From the NCBI GenBank assembly GCA_026129905.1, contig JAHCHE010000029.1, positions 1-64,000 on the forward strand: DNA of 64,000 nt. Direction: 5' to 3'. The notes beneath the pieces were generated by a model. That model worked only from the letters and a program-made list of their open reading frames with translations, was not told where the DNA came from and did no database searches. The DNA is from Bryobacteraceae bacterium. GTDB taxonomy: Bacteria; Acidobacteriota; Terriglobia; Bryobacterales; Bryobacteraceae. Both the position numbers and the translations under genes were made by a program. Shown piece by piece: positions 33,918-43,501 of the stretch. Position 1 is the stretch's first letter. Each line of letters opens with the position of its first letter.

Positions 33918-35240
33918 TCAGGCTCGCGGCGCGGTCCGGACCTTCGATCCGACGAAGGAATAGTACGTAATGAACACGTAGCAGACCAGCACGACCAGCA
34001 TCGCAAGGGCCATGCTGTGCGTGAGTTCGAAGACGAGGCCGACCATCGGCGTGAAAACCGCGCCACCGATGATCGCCATTACGATCATCGAGCCTCCTAG
34101 CTTCGTGTTCGGCCCCAGCCGCTTGATTCCTAGGGCAAAGATCGTCGGGAACATGAGCGACATGAAGAAGCTGGTGAGGAAGATGGCCCACACGCCAATC
34201 CATCCAGGAAACAGGACGCCGATAGTCACGAGGACGACGTTGGCGATGCCGTAGATGCCCATTAGCTTGTTGGGCTGAATGAAATTCATTAAGTAAGTAG
34301 CCGTAAATCGTCCGACGCCGAAGGCTACCAAGGTGCCGGTCAGGAAGTAACCTGCCACTTTTTCCGGCTGCCCCGTGTAATCCTGCACATACTGTATGAA
34401 GTAACTCCACGTGCCTACCTGGGCACCGACATAGAAGAACTGGGCGATGACGCCGAGGACGAAGTGTCGGTGGTGGAGCAGGTCGCGGGCGCGGCCCTTG
34501 GAGGTTTCCGTCTCGTCGTGCATCTCGTCGGCGGCCCGGGGAAACTTGGTCTTGATGATGAGCAGCGCCCAGAGGAACACAACGCTTCCCAGAACCAGGT
34601 AGGGCGTCACCACGCGCATGGTCTCGTGTTCCAGGTAAGCGTCGTATGTGCCCGCCGCCTTCATCGCCGTGACTTCGCCGGGCGAAAGCTCGATTCCGGA
34701 GAAGATGAAGATGGTGCCGATCAGCACGCCGACGACAGCCCCGAGCGGGTTGAAGGCCTGGGAGAAGTTGAGGCGGCGCTCGGAGGATTTGGGGTCGCCG
34801 AGGACGGCGACGAATGGATTGGCGCCGGTTTCGAGAAAGGCCAGGCCGCTGGCGATGACAAACAGAGCGAACAGAAAGAAACTGTACTGCTGCACGATGG
34901 CGGCCGGCCAGAACAAAAAGGTGCCGGCGCTATATAAGAACAACCCGATGACAAGTCCCGACTTATAACCGTACTTCTTCATGATGAGCGCGGCGGGAAT
35001 GGAGAGCAGGAAGTAACCCATGTAGAAGGCCGATTGCAGGAAGCCCGCTTCAAACCGGCTGATCTCGAACGACTTCATGAACTGCTTGATGAGAATGTCG
35101 TTCAGGTTATTGGGAATGCCCCAAAAGAAGAACAGCGCGGTCACCAGGACAAATGGCAGCGTGTTCCCCGGCAGCACCAGCTTATGTCCGGCGCCGGACC
35201 GCTCCTGGGTCCGGGCGGTCGGAAGTTCGGAGGAGTGCAT
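33918..35240 (-). CDS. FucP-type sugar:H+ symporter (MFS)
   Basis: 440 residues with twelve likely membrane helices. The start LVLPGNTLPFVLVTALFFFWGIPNNLNDILI is the FucP family signature, and GANPFVAVLGDPKSSERRLNFSQAFNPLG fits helix 4-5. It probably imports L-fucose or a related hexose. The aldo/keto reductase just upstream (37 bases) on the same strand supports a sugar-catabolic pair. Confidence 0.88.
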   Translation of the reverse strand: MHSSELPTARTQERSGAGHKLVLPGNTLPFVLVTALFFFWGIPNNLNDILIKQFMKSFEISRFEAGFLQSAFYMGYFLLSIPAALIMKKYGYKSGLVIGLFLYSAGTFLFWPAAIVQQYSFFLFALFVIASGLAFLETGANPFVAVLGDPKSSERRLNFSQAFNPLGAVVGVLIGTIFIFSGIELSPGEVTAMKAAGTYDAYLEHETMRVVTPYLVLGSVVFLWALLIIKTKFPRAADEMHDETETSKGRARDLLHHRHFVLGVIAQFFYVGAQVGTWSYFIQYVQDYTGQPEKVAGYFLTGTLVAFGVGRFTATYLMNFIQPNKLMGIYGIANVVLVTIGVLFPGWIGVWAIFLTSFFMSLMFPTIFALGIKRLGPNTKLGGSMIVMAIIGGAVFTPMVGLVFELTHSMALAMLVVLVCYVFITYYSFVGSKVRTAPRA

Positions 35241-35277
35241 ACGGTTCTCGTTTGCCTACGGGAAAGTGTTGATCTTA

Positions 35278-36270
35278 TCACGCTCCGGGCGAGCCGCCCG
35301 AAGTGTCAGGACCCGGCGCCGCTTGCGAGCCAAGATCGTAGTCGTTGTTTTCGGGCCTGCCGGAGGGCCAGGTGACGTTGGCCGCCGGTCCCACGGCCGC
35401 TTCGATCTCGCGCAGCAGTTCCGGGTCCAACGGCTGTTCGATGGCGCGGACGTTTGCCTGGACGTGGTCCGGCCGGGATAGCCCCACCAGCGTCGTGGCA
35501 ATGTGCGGGTGCTCGACGCAGAAGCGGAGCGCGACGGCGCCGGCGGGGACGCCTCTCCGGCGGCAGAGTTCCACGACGCGGCCGCCGGCCTGCTTCACGT
35601 TGTCGGGCGCCGGATGCCAGGCAGGCGCGCCGCGCTCAGTGAGGATTCCCATGTGCAAAGGCGAGGCATTGATGACGCCGATTCCGTTCGCCTGCGCGAA
35701 AGGCATCAGGAGCCGGTCCAGGTCCGTGATGAGCAGATTGTAGCGGCAGTACGACAGGAAGGCGTCTACCGGCGCGTTTTCGGCGACGCGGCGCATCATC
35801 GTCAGCGGGAGGCCGGTAATGCCGATGAAGCGCGCTTTGCCGCTCTCCTGAATCCGGCGCAGCGCGGGTATGGTTTCTCCGGCGATCTGGTTGTAGTCGC
35901 CGAACTCGATGTCGTGCGCCTGCAGCAGGTCGACGTAATCGGTGCGAAGCCTGCGGAGGGACTCGTCGATAGAGGTGGTGATGCGTTTGGCCGAGAAATC
36001 GAACGATTCCACGTCGTAGCGCCCGCACTTGGTGGCCACGACGACGCGGGAGCGCCGGGCGCCAAGCGCTTCGCCGAGGCGTTGTTCGGCCAGGGTCCGG
36101 CCGTAGTAAGGCGAGACGTCAAAGAAATTGATGCCGGCGTCAATAGCGGCGTCCACCGCGCTCTGCCGTTCCGCGGCGGTGGTGGTCCGGAATTCGTCTC
36201 CGAGGGGGGAAGCTCCGAAGCCGATGACGGATACGCTCAGGCCCGTTTTCCCCAACGTCCGGTATTCCAT
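35278..36270 (-). CDS. aldo/keto reductase, sugar dehydrogenase type
   Basis: 330 residues. An AKR barrel with FFDVSPYYGRTLAEQRLG (Asp, Tyr), VATKCGRYD (Lys) and QAHDIEF (His) as the catalytic set, closest in pattern to L-galactose/L-fucose dehydrogenase proteins. It likely oxidises the sugar brought in by the neighbouring FucP-type carrier. Start ATG 36270 is the first residue of the conserved MEYRTLGKTGL. Confidence 0.87.
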   Translation of the reverse strand: MEYRTLGKTGLSVSVIGFGASPLGDEFRTTTAAERQSAVDAAIDAGINFFDVSPYYGRTLAEQRLGEALGARRSRVVVATKCGRYDVESFDFSAKRITTSIDESLRRLRTDYVDLLQAHDIEFGDYNQIAGETIPALRRIQESGKARFIGITGLPLTMMRRVAENAPVDAFLSYCRYNLLITDLDRLLMPFAQANGIGVINASPLHMGILTERGAPAWHPAPDNVKQAGGRVVELCRRRGVPAGAVALRFCVEHPHIATTLVGLSRPDHVQANVRAIEQPLDPELLREIEAAVGPAANVTWPSGRPENNDYDLGSQAAPGPDTSGGSPGA

Positions 36271-36352
36271 AGGGGACGATTATACGGCACGGGATGGACG
36301 ATGCCGCGGCGGGCAAGGGAGCAGGGTCGGTCGCCCTGCCCCCGTGTGACGG

Positions 36353-37342
36353 TTACTTGTTCTTTCGCGGTTTCCGGGCAATCGATCCGCTCTGCCCGGC
36401 GCCTCCGTTGTCGTAGGTGGACCAGGAGGTCTCCCCGGAGGGCATTGCAGTTTTGACTTCCGCGCTGCGGACCGCGCTCAATTCGCGGTCGAGCGCCCGT
36501 GTTTCCTCGTCGGTCACCGGCGCTCCCTCAATCGGCTGCCGCACCAGTCCCTCGGTGGCGCGCACCTGCGAAATCGGATCGTTGATGTACGCCCACTGGC
36601 CGCCATCCTTCCATGGACCTTCGCCTTCGTTCCAGGGTCCGCGCACATCCTCGCCGTTCGACATATTGAAGTAGGTGTGGGTGAACCGGGGATCGCCTTG
36701 CAGCACGCCCGGGGGAAAGTTCGGTCGGATGCTCTGCAACGCGGCGGAGAACATCTGGAAGTGGGCGATCTCGCGAGTCATTAGAAAACGGAGGCTTTCC
36801 TGGACCAGGGGATCGTCGGTGAACTGGAGCAGGTACTCGTAAACGATCTTGGCGCGGGATTCGGCCGCGATGTCCGAGCGGAGATCGACGGTCAAGTCGC
36901 CGTTCGCGTTGACGTAGTTGCCGGACCACGGGTGGCCAACCGAGTCGGTGACGGTAGGGCCGCCGCCCGACAGTACCAGGAACTGCGGGTTGGTGAGCGC
37001 TTCGTGGACCAGCTCTTCCCGCCCTTGCTTTCCCTCCATCACTTTGCTGAGGCTGGAGCGCTCGACGGCGTTCTTCATCTCGCCATTGACCCCGGCGAGC
37101 AACATCGTGATCGTCGCGCCGACGATCTCCAGGTGGCTGAACTCCTCGGCGGCTATGTCCATCAAAAGATCGTACTTATCGGGGTACGCGTGGCGGCATC
37201 CGAACGCCTGTACGAAATACTGCATTGCCGCCTTAAGTTCCCCGTTGCCTCCTCCGAACTGTTCAAGCAACAGGCGCGCGAATCGCGGGTCCGGTCTCGA
37301 GACGCGCGCATTGAACTGTAGTTCCTTTACGTGGTGGAACAT
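36353..37342 (-). CDS. manganese catalase
   Basis: 329 residues from ATG 37342, directly behind AGGAGGTTTC. The di-manganese site Glu/His are in FGGGNGELKAAMQYF, MDIAAEEFSHLEIVG and FLMTREIAHFQMF. The C-terminal extension (about 230-329) wraps the partner subunit in this family. Decomposes hydrogen peroxide without haem. A longer in-frame extension to 40108 is antisense to two other genes and is not real. Confidence 0.93.
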   Translation of the reverse strand: MFHHVKELQFNARVSRPDPRFARLLLEQFGGGNGELKAAMQYFVQAFGCRHAYPDKYDLLMDIAAEEFSHLEIVGATITMLLAGVNGEMKNAVERSSLSKVMEGKQGREELVHEALTNPQFLVLSGGGPTVTDSVGHPWSGNYVNANGDLTVDLRSDIAAESRAKIVYEYLLQFTDDPLVQESLRFLMTREIAHFQMFSAALQSIRPNFPPGVLQGDPRFTHTYFNMSNGEDVRGPWNEGEGPWKDGGQWAYINDPISQVRATEGLVRQPIEGAPVTDEETRALDRELSAVRSAEVKTAMPSGETSWSTYDNGGAGQSGSIARKPRKNK

Positions 37343-37429
37343 GAAACCTCCTGTCCCTAGACAGCGCCCTGTCCCAAGCGTTACCCTCCGCATCCGTGGT
37401 CGAGAATGGGAGTTCAGGGAGGCTTCTTT

Positions 37430-38659
37430 ATGCCGCGGCCCAACATTCTGGTGGTTCCCAACGACGACGGTTACGGTCCTTCGGCACTGACTTCCTACCT
37501 GGTGAAGGCCATCCTCGCCGAGCGGCCGGACTGCCGCATCACGGTGTGGAACGACTTCGCCTTCGAGTTCAACCGGCAGCTTTATACGCGGGAAATCGAG
37601 CAGGGCACGCTGGAGGTTTCCCGCGTCTGGAACCTGGTGCAGTTGGCCCGGCCCACGGGAGACATCTCGATCGAGGCGACTCTCCGGCTCATGGGCAGCT
37701 ACCGGGAGGCGAGCGACGCGTACGGCAGCGCGGCGGCGGGGCGGATGTTCGACCTGGTGATCGACTTCGGCGCGCCCGCGGCCGCGCGCTGGGCCGCCTG
37801 CCAGGGAAAGCTTTCCGTCAGCGTCTTCGATCACTGCTGGAGCAAGACGCTCCGCATGATCCTGGCGGACCAGCCGGACGTCCCGGCGACCGCCGCGAAG
37901 AAATGGGAACGGCTGGCAAGCGAAATTCAGGAGGATGAAGAGCATTCGCGGCGCGTATTTCTGTTCCCGGAAATCATCGCGCCGCGGATCTTCGCCGACT
38001 ACTGGGCCGAACGCATCGGCGGCGGGGCGGTCCAAAGGTTCTCCGGCGTATTCAACGAGCCGCGGCGTTGGCGCCGGGCGGAGGCGCGGGAGTTCCTCGG
38101 CTTCACCGAACCGGGGGCGGCGCTCCTGGTTCAAGGCGGGGGCAGCGCGGTGTGGGACGAACCGCTGCGGCGGCTGCTGGCGCAGTTGGACGACGCCGGG
38201 GACCGGGTTCTGAAGCGCAGCGACGTGAATCTCGCGCTCTGGCTGCCGGGGCGCCTGGCGGAAGCGCCCGAAGCCGCCGTGTTGGACCGGCGGCAACGCG
38301 CGCGCCGGCTGCGACCCGTGCCGGGCGGAACCATACAGTCGATCCTGCCCGCAATCGACTACCTGGCGCTGCGGGCGGGCGGCGGTTCGGTGAACGACGC
38401 GGTGGCGCATCGCAAGCCGTTCATCTGCGTGCGCGAACCGGCGCAGTCGCAGATTGAGGCGATCCTGGCGGAGTGCGAGCGCGGCGCCGTGACCTGGGGG
38501 GTGGAGATGGCCCGCTTTCGCGAGGATCCTCTCGGCGTCCTGATCGAGCAGCAGGAGCGGCTTAAGGCGGAACGAGCGGCGCTGCGGCGGCGGATGCGCG
38601 AGATTCCGGCTCATGGCGAGCGGGACCTCGCGCGGCAGATCCTGACGATGCTCGGATAG
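37430..38659 (+). CDS. GT-B glycosyltransferase-like protein
   Basis: 409 residues from ATG 37430, behind AGGGAGG; ATG 37406 lacks one. NILVVPNDDGYGPSALTSYLVKAIL resembles an N-terminal Rossmann nucleotide-sugar fold. The C-terminal half has LLVQGGGSAVWDEPLRRLLAQL and GGTIQSILPAIDYLALRAGGGSVNDAVAHRKPFICV, like the sugar-nucleotide site of UDP-glycosyltransferases. The substrate cannot be told. Divergent from the catalase gene. Confidence 0.6.
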   Translation: MPRPNILVVPNDDGYGPSALTSYLVKAILAERPDCRITVWNDFAFEFNRQLYTREIEQGTLEVSRVWNLVQLARPTGDISIEATLRLMGSYREASDAYGSAAAGRMFDLVIDFGAPAAARWAACQGKLSVSVFDHCWSKTLRMILADQPDVPATAAKKWERLASEIQEDEEHSRRVFLFPEIIAPRIFADYWAERIGGGAVQRFSGVFNEPRRWRRAEAREFLGFTEPGAALLVQGGGSAVWDEPLRRLLAQLDDAGDRVLKRSDVNLALWLPGRLAEAPEAAVLDRRQRARRLRPVPGGTIQSILPAIDYLALRAGGGSVNDAVAHRKPFICVREPAQSQIEAILAECERGAVTWGVEMARFREDPLGVLIEQQERLKAERAALRRRMREIPAHGERDLARQILTMLG

Positions 38660-38671
38660 AATGGATTCGCC

Positions 38672-39964
38672 ATGATAATGCACACTCCTCAACGACGGGA
38701 TTTCCTGAAAACAGCCGGAGCGGCCTTCACGACTTCGTTGTTTACCGGCAATGTTAAGGGCGCCAACGACCGGCTGGTGGGCGCGGTGATCGGGATGGGA
38801 CGGATGGGCATGGCCAACCTGAGCTTCGCCCGGAAGATGGAGAACGTCTCGGTGAAATCGGTCTGCGACGTCTACGAGCCGCACCTGAAGCAGGCCGTCG
38901 AGGCGACCGAAGGCAAGGCCAGGCCGGTGCGGGATTTTCGGGAAATTCTCGGCGATAAAGAGGTGGATTTCGTCTGCATTTCCACGCCCGACCACTGGCA
39001 CGCTTACATGACCGTCGAGGCGTGCAAAGCGGGCAAGGACGTTTACGTGGAAAAGCCGATTTGCGTCACGGTGGAAGAGGGCGCCCAGATGGTGGAGGCG
39101 GCGCGGAAGTACAACCGGGTGGTGCAGGCGGGAACGATGCAGCGGTCGGGCATTCACTTCCAGCAGGCGGCGGAGATGGTGCGCCGCGGCGACCTCGGCA
39201 AGGTGACGGTGGTTCACACCTGGAACTACGGAAACCAATCTCCGGAGGGGATCGGCAACCCGGCCGACGGGGATCCGCCGGCGGAGCTGGACTGGGACAT
39301 GTGGCTCGGCCCCGCGCCGCGCCGCCCGTTCAACAAAAACCGCTTCGGCGTCGACCCGAAAGCGTTCTCCCACTTTCGCTGGTTCTGGGATTACGCCGGC
39401 GGCATGATGACCGACTGGGGCGTCCACTGGCTGGATATCGTGCAGATGGCGTTCGACGAGGCGATGCCCACGGCGATCTCGGCTTCCGGCGGCAAAATGG
39501 TGCTGACCGACAACCGCGATACGCCGGACACCATCCACGTCACGTACGAGTACCCGGGCTTCATCGCGACGTACGAAAACCGCTCCGGCAACGCGCAGTC
39601 GATGTTCGGCAAGGGCGGCGGGATTCTCTTTCACGGCGCGCGGGCAACGCTGTTCGTCGACCGGGGCGGCTACAAGCTGGTTCCGGAGAAAGACGCGCCG
39701 CTCGCCGAAGTGGAAGTGAAGCGGTTCAACGACAGCAACACCGCGCACTGGGAGAACTTCATGCGCTGTATCAAGTCGCGGGAACGGCCGATCAGCGACA
39801 TCGAAACGTGCCAGCGCTCGACCACGACGTGCCTGCTGGGCAACGTGGCGCTTCGGAGCAAGCTGCGGATCGACTGGGACTCGGGCAAGTGGACCACGGC
39901 GCAGGCCGACGCGCGCAAGTTCCTCTCGCGGGAATCGCGCGATCCGTGGAAGATCCGGCTGTAA
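38672..39964 (+). CDS. Gfo/Idh/MocA family oxidoreductase with Tat-like leader
   Basis: 430 residues. Leader PQRRDFLKTAGAAFTTSLF with the twin arginines. NAD-binding part LVGAVIGMGRMGMANLSFAR; the family motif GKDVYVEKPICVTVEEG (catalytic Lys); DWGVHWLDIVQMAF and YEYPGFIATYENRSGN in the C-terminal domain. Acts on a sugar or inositol derivative, likely in the periplasm. Starts 12 bases after the glycosyltransferase-like gene, so probably one transcript. Confidence 0.87.
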   Translation: MIMHTPQRRDFLKTAGAAFTTSLFTGNVKGANDRLVGAVIGMGRMGMANLSFARKMENVSVKSVCDVYEPHLKQAVEATEGKARPVRDFREILGDKEVDFVCISTPDHWHAYMTVEACKAGKDVYVEKPICVTVEEGAQMVEAARKYNRVVQAGTMQRSGIHFQQAAEMVRRGDLGKVTVVHTWNYGNQSPEGIGNPADGDPPAELDWDMWLGPAPRRPFNKNRFGVDPKAFSHFRWFWDYAGGMMTDWGVHWLDIVQMAFDEAMPTAISASGGKMVLTDNRDTPDTIHVTYEYPGFIATYENRSGNAQSMFGKGGGILFHGARATLFVDRGGYKLVPEKDAPLAEVEVKRFNDSNTAHWENFMRCIKSRERPISDIETCQRSTTTCLLGNVALRSKLRIDWDSGKWTTAQADARKFLSRESRDPWKIRL

Positions 39965-40075
39965 CGTAAGGCGGCGATGCGGCGGAGCCCGATGCGGCGA
40001 TTGGCGCCGCGGGCCGCATCCGGTATCTCGAATTCCGTTGATGGCGCCGCGACGCGGCCGCTCGGTCACCGCCTC

Positions 40076-40105
40076 TTGACCGGCATGGTAGCGTAAAAAT
40101 AGATA
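40076..40105 (+). promoter_or_regulatory. sigma70-like promoter for the ABC ATPase gene
   Basis: TTGACC (40076-40081), an 18-bp spacer and TAGATA (40100-40105), placing transcription start near 40112. This argues for the later start codon of the gene that follows. Confidence 0.45.
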
Positions 40106-40131
40106 CACCGTTTTAGGAATTGGGGCTGGGT

Positions 40132-40815
40132 TTGGAAGAGATTTCCATCCGCGCGGACGGATTGACGAAGAGGTATCGCTCCGGCCCGGCGGAACTGGTC
40201 GTCTTCGAGGATCTTACGTTCGAGGTCCCGGTGGGAGAGCGGCTTGCGCTGATCGGCGAGTCCGGCGCCGGCAAGTCGACGCTGTTGCACCTGCTCGGCG
40301 GCCTGGACCGGCCTTCGTCGGGCCGGGTGTTGCTGGGCGACGACGACCTGTTTACGCTGTCGGATTCCGATCTTGCGTATCTGCGCAACCGGCGGATCGG
40401 GTTTGTCTGGCAGCAGAATTCGCTGCTGCCGGAGTTCACCGCGCTGGAGAACGTGATGATGCCGTTGCTGGTTCGAGGGATTCCCGCCGCGGAGGCGGAA
40501 GGCCCGGCGATGACGCGTCTGGAAGAAGTGGGGCTGAAGAACCGGGCCTCGCACCGCGCCGGAGAGCTTTCGGGCGGCGAACAGCAGCGAGTGGCTTTGG
40601 CCCGCGCGCTGGCGGGACGGCCGCAACTGCTGCTGGCCGACGAGCCGACCGGGAATCTGGATTACAAGACAGGAGAGATGGTGATCGCGCTGTTGAGAGA
40701 CCTCCACGCGGCGCACAAGCTCACGTCCATCTACGTTACGCATAATTCTGAGTTCGCGCGACGGTGCGATCGCATCTTAAAATTAGATAAGGGAACTCTG
40801 ATAGCGGCGGCGTAA
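40132..40815 (+). CDS. ABC transporter ATP-binding protein, LolD type
   Basis: 227 residues from TTG 40132; TTG 40120 is the alternative, but an AGGA site lies only one base before it. IGESGAGKSTLLHLLGGLD (Walker A), VWQQNSLLPEFTALENVMMPLLVRG (Q-loop, typical of LolD/MacB), LSGGEQQRVALARAL (signature), LLADEPTGNLD (Walker B), YVTHNSEFARRCDR (switch His). It powers lipoprotein release or a MacB-like exporter. No permease gene lies next to it. Confidence 0.88.
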   Translation: MEEISIRADGLTKRYRSGPAELVVFEDLTFEVPVGERLALIGESGAGKSTLLHLLGGLDRPSSGRVLLGDDDLFTLSDSDLAYLRNRRIGFVWQQNSLLPEFTALENVMMPLLVRGIPAAEAEGPAMTRLEEVGLKNRASHRAGELSGGEQQRVALARALAGRPQLLLADEPTGNLDYKTGEMVIALLRDLHAAHKLTSIYVTHNSEFARRCDRILKLDKGTLIAAA

Positions 40816-40863
40816 GCCACCGCGGAACGACGGGACGCCAGGGAAAGAGGACCGCAAAACCGT

Positions 40864-43341
40864 ATGTTTGAACGATACACGGAGAAAGCCCGCAGAGTGA
40901 TTTTTTTCGCGCGGTATGAGGCGAGCCAGTTCGGCAGCCCTTATATCGAAACGGAGCATCTGCTTCTGGGTCTTTTGCGGGAGGACAAGGCGCTGGCGGC
41001 GAGATTCCTGCGGTCGCACGCGGCGCTGGAATCGATCCGTAAGCAGATCGAATCCCACACCACCGTCCGCGAGAAGGTGTCCACGTCGGTGGACCTTCCG
41101 CTCAGCCACGAGTGCAAGCGGGTCCTGGCCTACGGGGCGGAGGAAGCCGAGCGGCTGAACCACAAGCACATCGGGACGGAACACCTGCTGCTGGGCCTGC
41201 TCCGGGAAGAGAAGAGTTTCGCGGCCGAGATCCTGCACGAAAGGGGATTGCGGCTCAATCACGTACGCGAGGAAATCGCCCGCTCCTCATCGGAGAAGAT
41301 GTCCTCCAGCCGTCCGAAGGAGAGTTCGCTGCTGGCGGAATTCAGCCGCGATTTGACGCAGGCGGCCACCGACGGCATGCTCGACCCGCTGATCGGGCGG
41401 GATTACGAGTTGGAGCGAGTGGTGCAGATCCTTTGCCGCCGCACCAAAAACAACCCGGTGCTGATCGGCGAGCCGGGCGTCGGCAAGACCGCGATTGTCG
41501 AGGGGTTGGCGCAGCGCATCTCCGAAGGCGACGTGCCGTCGTTCCTCACCGACAAACGAATCCTGGCGCTGGACCTTTCGTTGATCGTCGCCGGCACGAA
41601 ATACCGTGGCCAGTTTGAAGAGCGTCTGAAGACGATCATGAAAGAGCTGATGGAGAATCAGAACGCGATCATCTTCATCGACGAGCTTCACACGCTGGTG
41701 GGCGCGGGGTCGGCCGAAGGTTCGCTCGATGCGGCCAATATCCTGAAGCCGGCGCTGTCACGCGGCGAGATCCAGTGCATCGGCGCGACGACGCCGGGCG
41801 AGTTTCGCAAGTCGATTGAGAAGGACCGCTCGCTGGAACGGCGCTTTCAGGCGGTGAAAGTACAGCCGCCGAACGAGGACGACGCCATCAGGATTCTGTT
41901 CGGCATCAAGGAGCGCTACGAGAAATTCCACGCCGTGGCGTACACGGACGATTCGCTGGAGTGCTCGGTGCACGCTTCGAGCCGGTTCATTCCGGACCGT
42001 TTCCTTCCGGACAAGGCAATCGATCTGATCGACGAGGCGGGAGCCCGGGTGAAGCTGCGCCAGACGACGCTGCCGCCGGACGTGGCCGAAATCCAGAAGC
42101 GGATCAAGTTTATCGTGCACCGGATGGAGACGGCCATCGCCAATCACGAATTCGAGAAGGCGCGCTTCTATTCCGACGAAGAGCGCAAGGAACGCGAGAA
42201 CCTGCGCATCCTGCGCGAGAAGTACCGGCTGGACGATACGTCCACGGGCGTGGTGACCAAGGACGACATCGAGGAAGTGGTAGCGCGCTGGACGGGCGTG
42301 CCGATGACGTCGATTCGCGAGGAAGAGATCACCAAACTACTGCGGATCGAAGAAGAGCTGCACAAGCGGGTGATCAGCCAGGACCAGGCGATCAGCGCGC
42401 TGTCGCGTGCGATCCGGCGTTCGCGTGCGGGCTTGAAGTCGCCCAAGCGGCCGTCGGGCTCGTTCCTGTTCCTGGGGCCGACCGGCGTCGGCAAGACGGA
42501 AGTAGCGCGGGCGCTGGCCGAATTCCTGTTCGGAAGCGAGAAGTCGCTGATCCGCTTCGACATGTCGGAGTTCATGGAGAAGCACTCGGTTTCGAAGCTG
42601 ATCGGCTCGCCTCCGGGCTACGTGGGATACGAAGAAGGCGGCCAGTTGACCGAGCGGGTGAAGCGCTCGCCGTACTCAATCATCCTGCTCGATGAAATCG
42701 AGAAGGCGCACCCGGACGTCTATAACATCCTGCTCCAGGTGTTCGAGGATGGCCAGTTGACCGACGGGCTCGGCAACACGGTGGACTTTAAGAACACGAT
42801 CATCATCATGACGTCGAACCTCGGGGCGCGCTTCCTGGAGAAGAAGTCGGCCATTGGGTTCGCCGCGCCGAGCACGGGCATTCCGCAGAAGATCGAAGAC
42901 CAGGTGATGTCGGAAGTGAAGCGGGCGTTCAATCCGGAGTTCCTGAACCGGTTGGACGAAGTGATCCTGTTCAAAGCGCTGGCCGACGACGACCTGGTGA
43001 AGATCATCGACCTGCTGGTGGGTCAGGTGAATGTCAACCTGGTGGGCAAAGAGGTGAAGATCCGGCTTGCGCCAGAGGCATCGAGGTACATCCTGGAGAA
43101 GACCTGCGCCGACCGCAGCTACGGCGCCCGGCCGCTGCGGCGCGCGTTGCAGAAGTACATCGAGGATCCGCTTTCTGACGCGCTGATCCAGGGCACGCTG
43201 CCCCGGCCGGCCGAGTTGGAAGTTTACCTGGGCGACGCGGGCATCTACTGCCGGCAGGTGAAGCAGGAGCAGCCGGTAGCCGCGGGCGGCGTGGAAGAGG
43301 CCGAGGAGCCGAGTCCCGGCATTCCGCTGTACATTTTCTAA
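40864..43341 (+). CDS. clpC: ATP-dependent Clp protease ATPase ClpC
   Basis: 825 residues. Two Clp-N repeats ([38 protein letters not shown]), first AAA domain with [15 protein letters not shown] and [19 protein letters not shown], a UVR-like middle segment ([20 protein letters not shown]), second AAA domain with [15 protein letters not shown] and [15 protein letters not shown]. Unfolds proteins for ClpP. Length and UVR segment say ClpC rather than ClpA or ClpB. 48 bases after the ABC gene. Confidence 0.94.
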   Translation: MFERYTEKARRVIFFARYEASQFGSPYIETEHLLLGLLREDKALAARFLRSHAALESIRKQIESHTTVREKVSTSVDLPLSHECKRVLAYGAEEAERLNHKHIGTEHLLLGLLREEKSFAAEILHERGLRLNHVREEIARSSSEKMSSSRPKESSLLAEFSRDLTQAATDGMLDPLIGRDYELERVVQILCRRTKNNPVLIGEPGVGKTAIVEGLAQRISEGDVPSFLTDKRILALDLSLIVAGTKYRGQFEERLKTIMKELMENQNAIIFIDELHTLVGAGSAEGSLDAANILKPALSRGEIQCIGATTPGEFRKSIEKDRSLERRFQAVKVQPPNEDDAIRILFGIKERYEKFHAVAYTDDSLECSVHASSRFIPDRFLPDKAIDLIDEAGARVKLRQTTLPPDVAEIQKRIKFIVHRMETAIANHEFEKARFYSDEERKERENLRILREKYRLDDTSTGVVTKDDIEEVVARWTGVPMTSIREEEITKLLRIEEELHKRVISQDQAISALSRAIRRSRAGLKSPKRPSGSFLFLGPTGVGKTEVARALAEFLFGSEKSLIRFDMSEFMEKHSVSKLIGSPPGYVGYEEGGQLTERVKRSPYSIILLDEIEKAHPDVYNILLQVFEDGQLTDGLGNTVDFKNTIIIMTSNLGARFLEKKSAIGFAAPSTGIPQKIEDQVMSEVKRAFNPEFLNRLDEVILFKALADDDLVKIIDLLVGQVNVNLVGKEVKIRLAPEASRYILEKTCADRSYGARPLRRALQKYIEDPLSDALIQGTLPRPAELEVYLGDAGIYCRQVKQEQPVAAGGVEEAEEPSPGIPLYIF

Positions 43342-43387
43342 GCACTCGCCGTTACGGCAGGCGGCAAGCGGCTGCGCATCGATGAAC

Positions 43388-43414
43388 GAGGAGACGTTCA
43401 TCAAACGTCTCCTC
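43388..43414. terminator. 11-bp perfect hairpin after clpC
   Basis: GAGGAGACGTT, loop CATCA, AACGTCTCCTC. It lies between the convergent clpC and SBBP-protein genes and can fold in both transcripts, but neither side has a T-run. Confidence 0.45.
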
Positions 43415-43452
43415 AACAGCGCTGACCTACTTGCTCAGCAGCCGAGCGTCGC

Positions 43453-43490
43453 CATGAGTGGCGACGCGGCAAACACGAGTGTTTGCGCCA
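43453..43490 (+). repeat. 38-bp intergenic palindromic repeat, copy 1
   Basis: Contains GCAAACACGAGTGTTTGC, a perfect 8-bp inverted repeat with a 2-base centre. The same 38 bases occur inverted at 55836-55873 with one mismatch. It looks like a REP-type element. Confidence 0.7.
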
Positions 43491-43501
43491 CGCCTTCCGT
43501 C

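Noticed and set aside
36353-40108. A 1,251-codon open frame on the minus strand
   Set aside because: Only the part to 37342 is coding (manganese catalase). The rest is antisense to the glycosyltransferase-like and Gfo/Idh genes and is open because of GC-rich codon bias.
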